A DNA stretch of 47,156 nt, from the NCBI RefSeq assembly GCF_014651775.1, contig NZ_BMXN01000026.1, positions 1 through 47,156 of the forward strand, in the 5' to 3' direction. A program made the position numbers and the translations under genes. Of this stretch, positions 19,164 to 28,091 are shown in pieces. Within the stretch, counting starts at the first letter, position 1; each line of letters opens with the position of its first letter. Source of the DNA: Vreelandella hamiltonii. GTDB taxonomy: Bacteria > Pseudomonadota > Gammaproteobacteria > Pseudomonadales > Halomonadaceae. The notes beneath the pieces were generated by a model that saw only the letters and a list, made by a program, of their open reading frames with translations, did not search any database and was not told the DNA's origin.

Positions 19164-19955
19164 ATGAAAACCGTTACCCTGAGCACGCTGCAAGCCTATA
19201 AGCGCGCCGGCGAAACGTTCAGTTGCCTGACCGCCTACGATGCCTCTTTTGCCCATGCCGCCAGCGCCGCTGGTGTCGATGTGCTGCTGGTCGGTGATTC
19301 GTTGGGCATGGTGCTGCAAGGTCACAGCAGCACGCTCCCCGTCACCATCGACGACATCTGTTACCACACCCGCTGTGCCGCGCGGGGCAAGGGTCACAGC
19401 CTGCTCATGGTCGACCTGCCCTTCATGAGCAATGCCACCACCACGCAACTGCTGCAGGATGGCGCGGCGCTGATGCGCGCCGGTGCCGAGCTGGTCAAGG
19501 TGGAAGGCGAAGCCTGGATGGCCGACGGCATTCGCGAGCTGACACGCCGGGGCGTTCCGGTATGCGCCCACCTGGGCCTGACCCCGCAAACCGTCTATCA
19601 GTTGGGCGGTTACAAGGTGCAGGGCCGCGAAGCCGAACAGGCGGCGCAGATCATCGAGGATGCCAGGGTACTGGTAGAGGCCGGAGCCTCGGTCATTTTG
19701 CTCGAGTGCGTGCCTGCCAGCCTTGGCAAAGCCGTCACCGAAGCGCTGGATGTGCCCGTCATCGGCATTGGCGCAGGGCCGGACACCGATGGTCAGATTC
19801 TGGTGATGCACGATGTACTGGGGGTTACCCATGGCCGCACGCCGCGTTTCGTGAAGAACTTCATGAGCGAGGCCAGCTCCATTCAAGGGGCCTTCGAAGC
19901 GTACCATCAGGCGGTCAAGCACCGCACCTTCCCCGCCACGGAACACTGCTTCTAA
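19164..19955 (+). CDS. panB: 3-methyl-2-oxobutanoate hydroxymethyltransferase
   Basis: First committed step of pantothenate synthesis: transfers a hydroxymethyl group from methylene-tetrahydrofolate to ketoisovalerate. The 263-residue TIM-barrel protein shows LTAYDASFA, LVGDSLGMVLQGH, the metal/substrate block VDLPFMSN, VKVEGE and the active-site region IGIGAGPDTDGQILVMHD. ACGAGAG precedes the ATG at 19164; an upstream ATG at 19140 is less likely. It is 21 bases before panC, and panB-panC-panD form a likely operon ending at the terminator at 21282. Confidence 0.96.
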   Translation: MKTVTLSTLQAYKRAGETFSCLTAYDASFAHAASAAGVDVLLVGDSLGMVLQGHSSTLPVTIDDICYHTRCAARGKGHSLLMVDLPFMSNATTTQLLQDGAALMRAGAELVKVEGEAWMADGIRELTRRGVPVCAHLGLTPQTVYQLGGYKVQGREAEQAAQIIEDARVLVEAGASVILLECVPASLGKAVTEALDVPVIGIGAGPDTDGQILVMHDVLGVTHGRTPRFVKNFMSEASSIQGAFEAYHQAVKHRTFPATEHCF

Positions 19956-19976
19956 GCGAGTCATTGCGAATTTCCT

Positions 19977-20837
19977 ATGCGCACTTTGCGAGATATCAAC
20001 GAACTACGCGCCATGCTGCGCGAATATCGGCGCCAGGGGCAGCGTATTGCGCTGGTGCCCACCATGGGCAACCTGCATGCCGGTCACCTGGCCCTGGTGG
20101 CCACTGCCCGGCAGCACGCGGACGTGGTGGTCTCCAGCCTGTTCGTCAACCCGATGCAGTTTGGCCCGGGTGAAGACCTGGATGCCTACCCGCGCACCTT
20201 CGAGGCGGACCAGGCCCAGCTCACCGAGGCAGGCTGCCATGTTCTGTTCGCCCCCACGGTGAGTGCGCTCTACCCCAATGGCCTGACGGCACAAACCCGT
20301 GTCCACGTACCGGAGGTAGGCGAAGGACTGTGCGGCGGGTCACGCCCTGGGCACTTCGATGGCGTCTCGACGGTGGTCAGCATGCTGTTCCACCTGGTTC
20401 AGCCCGATGTCGCCTGCTTTGGCGAAAAGGACTATCAGCAGCTGGCGGTGATCCGCAAGCTGGTCGCCGACCTGCACATGCCCATCGAGATTCTGGGCGT
20501 GCCCATCGTGCGTGCCGAGGACGGTCTGGCCCTGTCATCGCGCAATGGCTACCTCAGTGCCGAAGAGCGCACCCAGGCGCCTGCGCTATATCGCACGCTG
20601 TGCGCATTACGCGAGGCGCTGGGGCAAGGCGAGCCTATCGAACAGGTACTACAACGCGGCAAGGCTGCGCTGTATGATGCCGGCTTTACGCCCGACTATC
20701 TGGAGCTGCGTGACCCCGAACTCGGCCCGGTCACGCCCTCCACCCACCAGGCCGTTCTGCTGGCAGCTGCCAAACTCGGCCCGGCAAGGCTTATCGACAA
20801 CATCAGTGTGCAGCTACCCAAAGCTGCCCAGGGCTAG
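19977..20837 (+). CDS. panC: Pantothenate synthetase
   Basis: ATP-dependent condensation of pantoate with beta-alanine. The 286-residue protein has the HIGH-type motif in [14 protein letters not shown], the [21 protein letters not shown] block, [28 protein letters not shown] and the KMSKS-like [10 protein letters not shown]. The length is standard. The ribosome binding site is weak. It lies 32 bases before panD, which makes its beta-alanine substrate. Confidence 0.96.
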   Translation: MRTLRDINELRAMLREYRRQGQRIALVPTMGNLHAGHLALVATARQHADVVVSSLFVNPMQFGPGEDLDAYPRTFEADQAQLTEAGCHVLFAPTVSALYPNGLTAQTRVHVPEVGEGLCGGSRPGHFDGVSTVVSMLFHLVQPDVACFGEKDYQQLAVIRKLVADLHMPIEILGVPIVRAEDGLALSSRNGYLSAEERTQAPALYRTLCALREALGQGEPIEQVLQRGKAALYDAGFTPDYLELRDPELGPVTPSTHQAVLLAAAKLGPARLIDNISVQLPKAAQG

Positions 20838-20869
20838 CCGTCGGGCTGGCTCGTCATCCAGGAGTTTTC

Positions 20870-21250
20870 ATGCACACCATCATGCTCAAGGCCAAGCTGC
20901 ACATGGCCCGCGTCACCCACGCCGTGCTCAACTACGAAGGCTCCTGTGCCATCGACGGCGAGCTGCTGGACATGGCCGGGATCCGAGAAAACGAACAGAT
21001 CCAGATCTACAACGTGGAGAACGGCGAGCGCTTCACCACCTACGCCATTCGCGGTGAAGAAGGCTCACGGCTGATCTCCATCAACGGCGCGGCGGCGCAT
21101 CTGGCCTCGCCTGGGCACCGCATCATCATCTGCAGCTACGCCCACTACTCCGAAGCCGAAGTGGAGCAGCACCAGCCCGCGCTGGTCTACCTGCAGGAAG
21201 GCAACCACGTCAGCCACACCAGCAATGCCATTCCGGTACAGCTGGCGTAA
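20870..21250 (+). CDS. panD: Aspartate 1-decarboxylase precursor
   Basis: Pyruvoyl enzyme that makes beta-alanine from aspartate. The proenzyme (126 residues) cleaves itself at Gly24-Ser25 in NYEGSC to give the pyruvoyl group on the alpha chain. Conserved landmarks are Lys9 in KAKLH, Tyr58 in [24 protein letters not shown] and DxVIIxxY-like [14 protein letters not shown] precedes the ATG. It ends the panBCD run and is followed by an intrinsic terminator. Confidence 0.96.
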   Translation: MHTIMLKAKLHMARVTHAVLNYEGSCAIDGELLDMAGIRENEQIQIYNVENGERFTTYAIRGEEGSRLISINGAAAHLASPGHRIIICSYAHYSEAEVEQHQPALVYLQEGNHVSHTSNAIPVQLA

Positions 21251-21281
21251 GACGCACGCGTTGCAAACACGCCGTTTCCAG

Positions 21282-21306
21282 CGGGCCGTTGATCGGCCCG
21301 TTTTTA
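21282..21306 (+). terminator. Rho-independent terminator of panBCD
   Basis: A 7-bp G/C stem (21282-21288 with 21294-21300), loop TTGAT, then TTTTT at 21301-21305. Confidence 0.85.
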
Positions 21307-21418
21307 TTTGCAAAAAAAGCGTATTGCCGCAACGCACAACCTTCCCCTATGCTGGTAGCCAAGCCTGACACGACACGCAGTAACGACGCTAACAACAAGA
21401 GATAGGCGGCTCGTCTAT

Positions 21419-21485
21419 CTGCGATGCATCTATCTGCGATGAATTTACCTGCGATGAATTTACCTGCGATGAATTTATCTGCGAT
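21419..21485. repeat. Five 15-bp tandem repeats before the thiolase gene
   Basis: CTGCGAT recurs at 21419, 21434, 21449, 21464 and 21479, an exact 15-base period. Units 2 and 3 are identical (CTGCGATGAATTTAC), unit 4 differs at the last base, and units 1 and 5 diverge in their second half. The array ends 35 bases before the thiolase start codon and so lies in its promoter or leader. The rest of 21307-21518 contains no gene I can support. Confidence 0.9.
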
Positions 21486-21520
21486 AGAAACGATGCAACA
21501 CTCACTCAAGGAGTCAATGT

Positions 21521-22699
21521 ATGCAAGACGTGGTCATTGTGGCGGCTCGCCGCACTGCTGTAGGCTCATTTGGCGGTTCACTTGCCGGTATTCCTGCCAG
21601 CGACCTGGGCGCGCTGGTCATCAAAGACATCATGGCATCGACGGGCGTGGCTCCTGAACAGATCGATGAAGTGCTGCTGGGTCAGGTACTGACCGCAGGC
21701 GTCGGCCAAAACCCCGCTCGCCAGGCCGCCATCAAGGCAGGCCTGCCAGAGAGCGTGCCAGCCATGACCATCAACAAGGTCTGTGGCTCCGGCCTCAAGG
21801 CGCTGCACCTGGCCACTCAGGCCATTCGCTGTGGCGATGCCGAGATCATTCTGGCAGGCGGCCAGGAAAACATGTCGGCCTCCCCGCACATCCTGCCGAA
21901 TTCGCGTAACGGCCAGCGCATGGGCGACTGGAAAGCCATCGACTCCATGGTCCACGACGGCCTGTGGGACGCGTTCAACAACTACCACATGGGCATCACT
22001 GCCGAAAACCTGGCCGAAAAATACGCCATCACCCGGGAAGAGATGGACGAATTTGCCGCCGCTTCGCAGCAAAAAGCCGCGGCTGCCATCAAAGAGGGCA
22101 AGTTCAAAGGCCAGATCGTGCCGGTGGAAGTCCCCCAGCGCAAAGGCGACCCGGTGGTTTTTGATACTGACGAAAACCCGCGCGAAGTGTCTGCCGACAA
22201 GCTGGGCGGCATGCGCCCTGCCTTCAAGAAAGATGGCACCGTGACAGCCGGCAACGCTTCATCGCTCAACGATGGTGCTGCCGTGGTCATGCTGTGCTCC
22301 GCTGAAAAAGCCAAAGAGCTGGGCCTGGAGCCGCTGGCACGCATTGCCGCTTACGCCAATGCAGGGGTCGACCCGGCCATCATGGGCATTGGCCCGGCAC
22401 CGGCTACCCGCCGCTGCCTGGAAAAAGCGGGCTGGAGCCTGGATGACCTGGATCTGGTCGAAGCCAACGAAGCCTTCGCGGCTCAGGCGCTGTCGGTCAA
22501 CAAGGAGCTGGGCTGGGATACCTCGAAGGTCAACGTCAACGGCGGCGCCATTGCCATTGGCCACCCCATCGGTGCCTCCGGCTGCCGCGTGCTGGTCACG
22601 CTGCTCCACGAAATGATCGCCCGCGATGCCAAGAAAGGCTTGGCCACGCTATGTATCGGTGGTGGGCAAGGGGTGGCGCTGGCCATCGAGCGCCCCTGA
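21521..22699 (+). CDS. Acetyl-CoA C-acetyltransferase (thiolase II)
   Basis: Condenses two acetyl-CoA to acetoacetyl-CoA, or the reverse, in the cytoplasm. The 392-residue protein has the acylated Cys88 in [11 protein letters not shown], His348 in GHPIGASGC and Cys378 in CIGGGQG, the complete biosynthetic-thiolase triad. It could be PhaA (first step of polyhydroxybutyrate synthesis, common in halomonads) or AtoB-type; no phaB, phaC or ato gene is adjacent, so I leave the symbol open. AAGGAGTC precedes the ATG. It stands alone between two terminators, with tandem repeats upstream. Confidence 0.95.
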   Translation: MQDVVIVAARRTAVGSFGGSLAGIPASDLGALVIKDIMASTGVAPEQIDEVLLGQVLTAGVGQNPARQAAIKAGLPESVPAMTINKVCGSGLKALHLATQAIRCGDAEIILAGGQENMSASPHILPNSRNGQRMGDWKAIDSMVHDGLWDAFNNYHMGITAENLAEKYAITREEMDEFAAASQQKAAAAIKEGKFKGQIVPVEVPQRKGDPVVFDTDENPREVSADKLGGMRPAFKKDGTVTAGNASSLNDGAAVVMLCSAEKAKELGLEPLARIAAYANAGVDPAIMGIGPAPATRRCLEKAGWSLDDLDLVEANEAFAAQALSVNKELGWDTSKVNVNGGAIAIGHPIGASGCRVLVTLLHEMIARDAKKGLATLCIGGGQGVALAIERP

Positions 22700-22724
22700 T
22701 ACCGCGCTCTCGCGCCGTGATGAC

Positions 22725-22753
22725 TGCCCCCGCACACGCGGGGGCATTTTTTT
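22725..22753 (+). terminator. Rho-independent terminator of the thiolase gene
   Basis: Nine base pairs (22725-22733 with 22738-22746), loop ACAC, then seven T at 22747-22753. Its downstream edge is 10 bases from the end of the convergent MFS gene. Confidence 0.92.
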
Positions 22754-22762
22754 GCCTGACGG

Positions 22763-23932
22763 CTAGCGGTGCTTTTCCCCCACGATGCGCGCGGGGGTGC
22801 GCCATACCAGCAGCATCCCCAGCAGGAACAGTCCTGCCGATGCCCACATGGTCACCGGCAGGCTGGTGCTGTCCACCACCTGACCGCCCACCATGGCGCC
22901 CAGGCCAATCGACATATTGAAGACAAACGCCATCAGCGCCGTGGCGGCTTCGGTATTGGGGGCCGTGCGCAGAATCCAGGTCTGGATGCTGACCGAAACG
23001 CTGCCAAACACGGCGCCCCACAGCATCAGCAGCAGCACACCACTGGTCGGTTGCACGCCCAGCAGCGGAAACAGCCCGACTACCACCAGCAGCAGGCTGG
23101 GGATGACCAACACCGCCCGATAAGGATGGCGCCCGGCAAAGGCCCCAGCGGCGATATTGCCCAGAATGCCTGCCGCCCCATAGAGCAGCAGCAGGCTACC
23201 CACATGCCGCTGGGCCACGCCGCTGATCTCCTGCAGGATCGGGCTGATAAAGGTGTACGCCACGAAGTGCCCGACCACCACCAGCCCGGTGGTCAGCACG
23301 GCGACCCGAACGCCTCGGTTTTGCAACTGCTGCGCCAGCATGCGCAAGCGCACCGGCTCACGGGGTGGAAGCGGCGGCAACCACACCCATAGCGCCACGG
23401 CGGTGAGCAGGCTCAAGCCGCCAAGGGCGCCGAAGGCCACCCGCCAGTGGCTGGCATCCCCCAGCAGGGTCCCCAAAGGCACGCCCAGCACCGAGGCGGC
23501 CGCCACGCCCCCGAAGATGATGGTCATGGCACGGGCCACCTGATGCGCAGGCACCAGGCGCGGCGCAATGCTGCCAGCAATGGCCCAGAAACCGCCAATA
23601 CTCATCCCCACCAGCACCCTGGCGGCCAGGAGAAAGATAAAGGTCGTGGCCAGGGCCGACAGCAGGCTGCCAATGACCATCACCACCATCATCAGCGTCA
23701 GCATGATGCGGCGGTCCAGACGGCCGACGGCCACCGGCAGCAAGGGGGCGGAAAACGCCGCCACCACTCCCGGCACGGTGACCATCAACCCGGCCATGCC
23801 GGGTGTCACGCCCATGTCTGCAGCAACCTGCGAGAGCAGCCCAATGGGCAGCTGCTCGGCGGTTACCAGTAAAAAGATGCCGATCATCACGGCGACCACC
23901 GCCCACCAGCGCGGTGACTCCTGCTGCTCCAT
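22763..23932 (-). CDS. MFS transporter, DHA1 (AraJ/YdhP-like) family
   Basis: Probable inner-membrane proton-driven exporter with about 12 membrane helices (389 residues). The N-terminal half has [21 protein letters not shown], the A-motif-like [13 protein letters not shown] and [17 protein letters not shown], which place it among the sugar-efflux/arabinose-efflux (AraJ, YdhP, NepI) transporters. The substrate cannot be predicted. The ATG at 23932 follows AGAGGAAGC; the in-frame codon at 23959 has no such site. It lies 120 bases downstream of pnp on the same strand, with a hairpin between. It is not part of the conserved block and is probably a later arrival. Confidence 0.9.
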   Translation of the reverse strand: MEQQESPRWWAVVAVMIGIFLLVTAEQLPIGLLSQVAADMGVTPGMAGLMVTVPGVVAAFSAPLLPVAVGRLDRRIMLTLMMVVMVIGSLLSALATTFIFLLAARVLVGMSIGGFWAIAGSIAPRLVPAHQVARAMTIIFGGVAAASVLGVPLGTLLGDASHWRVAFGALGGLSLLTAVALWVWLPPLPPREPVRLRMLAQQLQNRGVRVAVLTTGLVVVGHFVAYTFISPILQEISGVAQRHVGSLLLLYGAAGILGNIAAGAFAGRHPYRAVLVIPSLLLVVVGLFPLLGVQPTSGVLLLMLWGAVFGSVSVSIQTWILRTAPNTEAATALMAFVFNMSIGLGAMVGGQVVDSTSLPVTMWASAGLFLLGMLLVWRTPARIVGEKHR

Positions 23933-23998
23933 GCTGCTTCCTCTGTATGGGTCTATCAAAATACGTGGGGCTTCAAATATGCGGGGCTACCAAACGAC

Positions 23999-24031
23999 AC
24001 CGCCCCCACAGCCAGGGGCTGCAGGGGCGGT
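23999..24031 (-). terminator. G/C-rich hairpin after pnp
   Basis: ACCGCCCC (23999-24006) pairs with GGGGCGGT (24024-24031), with a nested 5-bp stem (24009-24013 with 24017-24021). On the minus strand it follows the pnp stop by 21 bases, but the tail has only TTT, so termination may be partial. It could also protect the pnp mRNA 3' end. Confidence 0.5.
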
Positions 24032-24052
24032 GGGTCATACGCGGGTGGCCGA

Positions 24053-26197
24053 TTAGCCTGCGATATCCGCCTCGGCAGCGGCAAACGCGGCCTTCTCTTC
24101 CTCGGTGATCTCTTTGATCGAGAGCTTCACGCGGTTGCGGTTGTCGATATCCAGCACCTTCACGACGACATCGTCACCTTCGTTGAGGAAATCGCGCACG
24201 TTGTTGACGCGCTCGGCGACGATTTGCGAGATATGCACCAGGCCATCGGTACCCGGCATGATGTTCACGAAAGCACCGAAGTCGGCGATGCGCACGACCT
24301 TGCCTTGGTAGAGCTTGCCGATTTCCGCTTCTGCCGTGATGGCCAGTACGGTATCGATGGCCTTCTTGGCCGCGGCCTTGTCTTCGGCATAGATGCGCAC
24401 GGTGCCGTCGTCATCGAGGTCGATGGACGCGCCGGTGTCTTCGCAAATCTTGCGGATGGTAGCGCCGCCTTTGCCGATGACGTCACGGATCTTGTCCGGA
24501 TCGATCTTGATGGTGGCCATGGAAGGCGCATTCTCGGAGACATCGGTACGGCTTTGGCTGATCACGGCGTTCATCTGCGCCAGGATACCGATACGCGCAT
24601 CGTGAGCCTGCTGCAGCGCGGTTTCCATGATCTCTTCGTTGATGCCTTCGATCTTGATGTCCATCTGCAGGGCAGTAACACCCTCTTCAGAACCCGCCAC
24701 CTTGAAGTCCATGTCGCCCAGATGGTCTTCGTCACCCAGGATGTCGGTCAGGACCGCGTAGCCGTCTTCGTCCTTGACGAGACCCATGGCAATACCCGCC
24801 ACCGGGGCTTTCAGCGGAACGCCTGCATCCATCAGCGCCAGCGAGGAGCCACAGACCGAGGCCATGGAGCTGGAACCATTGGATTCGGTGATTTCCGACA
24901 CCACGCGAATGGTGTAGGGGAAATCTTCTTCGGAGGGCAGCATGGCCTGGACGCCACGACGAGCCAAACGACCGTGACCGATTTCACGACGCTTCGGGCC
25001 ACCCATGAAGCCTGCTTCACCCACCGAGTAGGGAGGGAAGTTGTAGTGCAGCATGAAGCGGTCTTTACGCTCGCCTTCCAGCGACTCGATCAGCTGCGAG
25101 TCGCGCAGCGTGCCCAGTGTCGCCACGGCGATGGCCTGGGTTTCACCACGGGTGAAGATGGCCGAGCCGTGAGTCTTGGGCAGCACGCCGACTTCGATGG
25201 CCAGCGGGCGCACGGTGACGTTGTCGCGGCCATCGATGCGCGGCTCGCCCTTGACGACGCGAGAGCGCACCACGCGCTTCTCCAGCGCCGCAAAGGCCCC
25301 CTTGACGTCATCGGCACTGAACTTGCCTTCCGAGGAGTCACCTTCTTCAGCCACCAGCTGGGCCAAAGCAGCCTCTTTCAGCTCGGCCAGCGCATCCTGA
25401 CGCGCCATCTTGTCGGTAATGCGGTACGCATCGCCCACTTTGGCTTCGAACGCATCGGCCATGGCGGTTTTCAGCGCCACGTTTTCGGCGGGCGGCTGCC
25501 AGTCCCAGCGCGGCTTGCCTGCTTCAGCAGCCAGTTCCTTGATGGCGTTGACCGCCACCTGCATCTCCTGGTGGCCGAACAGTACGGCACCCAACATTTC
25601 GTCTTCCAGCAGCTCCTGAGCTTCCGACTCCACCATCAGCACGGCGTTTTCGGTACCGGCCACCACCATGTCCAGCTCGGAGGTGGTCAGCTCTTCGACG
25701 GTGGGGTTCAGGAAGTAGCCCTGCTCTTCGTTGAAGCCAACGCGCGCAGCGCCGATCGGGCCATTGAACGGAACGCCTGAGATGCTCAGCGCTGCCGAGG
25801 TGCCCAGCATGGCCGCAATATCCGGGTCATGGTTGCGGTCAGTCGACAGAACGGTACAGATCACCTGCACTTCGTTCATGAAGCCCTTGGGGAACAGCGG
25901 GCGAATGGGGCGGTCGATCAGCCGTGACGTGAGGGTCTCTTTCTCGGTGGGGCGACCTTCACGCTTGAAGAAGCCGCCAGGAATCTTGCCGACCGCGTAG
26001 GTCTTTTCCTGGTAGTGCACCGAAAGCGGGAAGAAGGATTGGGCGGGATTGACGTCTTTCTTCGCCACCACCGTACACAGTACGACGGTCTCGTCCATGG
26101 TGACCATGACGGCACCAGTGGCCTGGCGAGCGATACGCCCAGTTTCGAGGGTGACGGTGCTACGACCGTATTGGAACGTTTTTTTGACCGGATTCAC
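24053..26197 (-). CDS. pnp: Polyribonucleotide nucleotidyltransferase (PNPase)
   Basis: Phosphorolytic 3'-5' exoribonuclease of the degradosome. From the GTG at 26197 the protein is 714 residues: RNase PH domain 1, a helical linker, RNase PH domain 2 ([20 protein letters not shown]), a KH domain with [12 protein letters not shown] and a C-terminal S1 domain ([16 protein letters not shown]). The GTG is preceded by AAAGGAAG at the right distance and gives a family-like [11 protein letters not shown] start. An ATG at 26215 would add six residues, but its codons contain that ribosome binding site. It follows rpsO, with a strong terminator between that may act as a partial barrier. Confidence 0.96.
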   Translation of the reverse strand: MNPVKKTFQYGRSTVTLETGRIARQATGAVMVTMDETVVLCTVVAKKDVNPAQSFFPLSVHYQEKTYAVGKIPGGFFKREGRPTEKETLTSRLIDRPIRPLFPKGFMNEVQVICTVLSTDRNHDPDIAAMLGTSAALSISGVPFNGPIGAARVGFNEEQGYFLNPTVEELTTSELDMVVAGTENAVLMVESEAQELLEDEMLGAVLFGHQEMQVAVNAIKELAAEAGKPRWDWQPPAENVALKTAMADAFEAKVGDAYRITDKMARQDALAELKEAALAQLVAEEGDSSEGKFSADDVKGAFAALEKRVVRSRVVKGEPRIDGRDNVTVRPLAIEVGVLPKTHGSAIFTRGETQAIAVATLGTLRDSQLIESLEGERKDRFMLHYNFPPYSVGEAGFMGGPKRREIGHGRLARRGVQAMLPSEEDFPYTIRVVSEITESNGSSSMASVCGSSLALMDAGVPLKAPVAGIAMGLVKDEDGYAVLTDILGDEDHLGDMDFKVAGSEEGVTALQMDIKIEGINEEIMETALQQAHDARIGILAQMNAVISQSRTDVSENAPSMATIKIDPDKIRDVIGKGGATIRKICEDTGASIDLDDDGTVRIYAEDKAAAKKAIDTVLAITAEAEIGKLYQGKVVRIADFGAFVNIMPGTDGLVHISQIVAERVNNVRDFLNEGDDVVVKVLDIDNRNRVKLSIKEITEEEKAAFAAAEADIAG

Positions 26198-26296
26198 GGC
26201 GACTTCCTTTAACATTAATAGCTACTTGTCTTTTCGCTTGGGTCGTTTTGACTCGCCACCATTCTAGGCGTTGACGCGGCTGACGGCTACCTCAAA

Positions 26297-26333
26297 CAAA
26301 AAAACGGGCAGCTCGCAAGGAGCTGCCCGTTTT
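26297..26333 (-). terminator. Terminator between rpsO and pnp
   Basis: A perfect 14-bp inverted repeat (26301-26314 with 26320-26333) around a five-base loop, followed on the minus strand by a T-rich tail (A-run 26298-26304). It lies 20 bases after the rpsO stop. E. coli also has an rpsO-pnp intercistronic terminator with partial read-through. Confidence 0.9.
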
Positions 26334-26352
26334 GAATCGTTGCCGTTACTGC

Positions 26353-26622
26353 TTAGCGACGCAGACCCAGTTTCTGGATCAGAGACTGATAGCGCTCGAA
26401 ATCCTTACGCTTCAGGTAGTCCAGCAGCTTACGACGCTGGTTTACCATGCGGATCAGACCACGACGAGAGTGGTGATCCTGCTTGTTGGTCTTGAAGTGG
26501 TCCTGCAGGCCATTGATGTTGGCGCTCAGCAGTGCAACCTGCACTTCAGGGGAACCGGTGTCGTTGTCGCCGCGGCCGTATTCGTTGACGATTTCGGCCT
26601 TTTTCTCAGCGGTTAATGCCAT
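26353..26622 (-). CDS. rpsO: 30S ribosomal protein S15
   Basis: Primary 16S rRNA-binding protein of the platform of the small subunit. The 89-residue protein has the family blocks [31 protein letters not shown] and RRKLLDYLK, ending QKLGLRR, at the standard length. CTGGAGAGAC precedes the ATG. S15 often represses its own translation through a leader structure; a dyad lies in the leader here. It lies between truB (118 bases upstream) and pnp, the classical gammaproteobacterial order. Confidence 0.97.
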   Translation of the reverse strand: MALTAEKKAEIVNEYGRGDNDTGSPEVQVALLSANINGLQDHFKTNKQDHHSRRGLIRMVNQRRKLLDYLKRKDFERYQSLIQKLGLRR

Positions 26623-26661
26623 CTGTCTCTCCAGTAAGCAATATGCCTAAAAATGAATGGG

Positions 26662-26687
26662 TGAGACCACGCATATTTGCAGTCTCA
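26662..26687 (-). promoter_or_regulatory. Dyad in the rpsO leader
   Basis: TGAGAC (26662-26667) and GTCTCA (26682-26687) are inverted, with an inner GCA/TGC pair. The dyad ends about 40 bases before the rpsO start codon, where autogenous S15 control elements lie in other bacteria. Function is inferred only from position. Confidence 0.3.
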
Positions 26688-26740
26688 AGCTACTATTTTC
26701 GCGCAAATCGCCGCATCCTTGCAACGTTTTCACGGCGAAA

Positions 26741-27661
26741 TTACGAACGAGCGACCGTACTCAACAGTCGCTTGGGAGCCACTTCCTGCGGCCCTTTTAC
26801 AACGCCAAGACCGATAAAGGTCTCGGCGTGATAAAGTCGTGCCAGCGCATCCGCTGCCAACTCGCCACTGGCCAATTGCACCGACTGCCCGTGGGCCAGC
26901 CTGTCATAGGCAGCATCGTCCACGCTGAGCGATGGCAGATGATCCACCAGCACATCGACGGGCATCAGTTCCGCCTCGCGATGGGCCTGGCTTGCCAGCG
27001 CTTCCAGCGCCTCCAGGGTCCACATGGCGTCGCCACCGAAGGGGCCGGTCTTGAGCCTGCGCAGTTGACTGATGTGGGCACCACACCCCAGCGCCAGGCC
27101 AATGTCTTCGGCCAGGGTTCGGATGTAGGTTCCCTTGCTGCAACTGACTTCCAGCTCGAAGGCATGACCCTCGAACGCCAGCAGGCGCGCATCATACACG
27201 CTAACCCGCCGTGCTGCACGTTCAACCTGCTTGCCCTCGCGCGCTAGCTCGTAGAGCTTCTTGCCCTGGTGCTTCAACGCCGAATACATGGGCGGCACCT
27301 GGTCGATCTCGCCACGAAAGCGGACCAGCACGGCCTCCACATCCTCGGCGGTGAGGCTTGGCACCTCACGCCGCTCGATGACGTTACCCTCGGCATCGCC
27401 GGTGTCGGTGATCACGCCCAGTTCGACCCGGGTGCGATACATCTTGTCGGCTTCCAGCAGGTGTGCGGAAAACTTGGTGGCCTCCCCCAGGCAAATGGGC
27501 AGCAGGCCCGTTGCCATGGGGTCCAGCGTGCCGGTATGCCCGGCTTTCTGCGCCTCGAACAGACGGCGCACACGCTGGAGTGCATGGTTGCTGGAAATAC
27601 CCTTGGGCTTATCCAGCAGCACCACGCCATTCACCGGTAATCCGCGACGGCGACGAGCCAT
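26741..27661 (-). CDS. truB: tRNA pseudouridine(55) synthase
   Basis: Makes pseudouridine 55 in the T-loop of tRNAs and acts as a tRNA chaperone. The 306-residue protein has the catalytic Asp47 in GHTGTLDPMATG, VVLLDKPKGISSN, YRTRVELG, VPPMYSALKHQGKKLYELAR and CSKGTYIRTLAEDIG. A C-terminal PUA-like domain follows. The start overlaps the rbfA stop by one base (TAATG). Confidence 0.96.
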   Translation of the reverse strand: MARRRRGLPVNGVVLLDKPKGISSNHALQRVRRLFEAQKAGHTGTLDPMATGLLPICLGEATKFSAHLLEADKMYRTRVELGVITDTGDAEGNVIERREVPSLTAEDVEAVLVRFRGEIDQVPPMYSALKHQGKKLYELAREGKQVERAARRVSVYDARLLAFEGHAFELEVSCSKGTYIRTLAEDIGLALGCGAHISQLRRLKTGPFGGDAMWTLEALEALASQAHREAELMPVDVLVDHLPSLSVDDAAYDRLAHGQSVQLASGELAADALARLYHAETFIGLGVVKGPQEVAPKRLLSTVARS

Positions 27662-28074
27662 TAGCGCGTCTCCTCACCCTGGGCGTCGGTGTCGTCCTCG
27701 TCATCTGATTGGCGGGCACGGTCGGTAGAGACCGCCTCGTCGATCAGCGATGAGAGGTGCTGGCCACGCACCACGCTTTCATCGTAATGAAAACGCAGCT
27801 CGGGCACGTGGCGCAGCTTGATGCGCTTGGCAATCTGGCTTCTCAGAAACCCAGAGGCGCGCTTGAGCACCTGCAGGTTTTCCTTGATACGCTCGGGCTC
27901 CTGTTCACCCAGCAGGGTGACATAGATATCGGCGTAGCCCAGGTCACGGCTGACGGCAGCGCCGCTCACCGTGATCATGCCAAGACGCGGGTCTTTTACT
28001 TCCCGCTGGATCAGTACCGCCAGCTCCTTCTGGAGCTGGTCGGCTACCCGGTCGGTACGCTTGAATTCGCGCAT
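27661..28074 (-). CDS. rbfA: Ribosome-binding factor A
   Basis: KH-fold factor that binds 30S precursors and is needed for 16S rRNA 5' processing and cold growth. The 137-residue protein has RTDRVADQLQKELAVLI, VKDPRLGMITVSG, SGFLRSQIAKRIKLRHVPEL and FHYDES. Its last 20 or so residues are strongly acidic and probably disordered. It lies 17 bases after infB and is coupled to truB. Confidence 0.96.
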   Translation of the reverse strand: MREFKRTDRVADQLQKELAVLIQREVKDPRLGMITVSGAAVSRDLGYADIYVTLLGEQEPERIKENLQVLKRASGFLRSQIAKRIKLRHVPELRFHYDESVVRGQHLSSLIDEAVSTDRARQSDDEDDTDAQGEETR

Positions 28075-28091
28075 GTTGACTCCTCGCTGCC

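Noticed and set aside
21419..21485. 15-bp repeats as a CRISPR array
   Set aside because: The units are contiguous, with no spacers, and no cas gene is present.
21424..21657. Frame encoding MNLPA repeats upstream of the thiolase
   Set aside because: It is a translation of the tandem repeat that runs into the thiolase gene in another frame; no ribosome binding site is seen.
22763..23932. MFS gene as part of the conserved pnp operon
   Set aside because: A hairpin and 120 bases separate it from pnp, and it is not part of the order found in relatives; co-transcription is possible but not supported.
24224..25780. 518-codon frame opposite pnp
   Set aside because: Antisense shadow of a conserved PNPase gene, rich in His and Arg with no family motifs. 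The frames opposite infB, nusA and ftsH are rejected on the same grounds.
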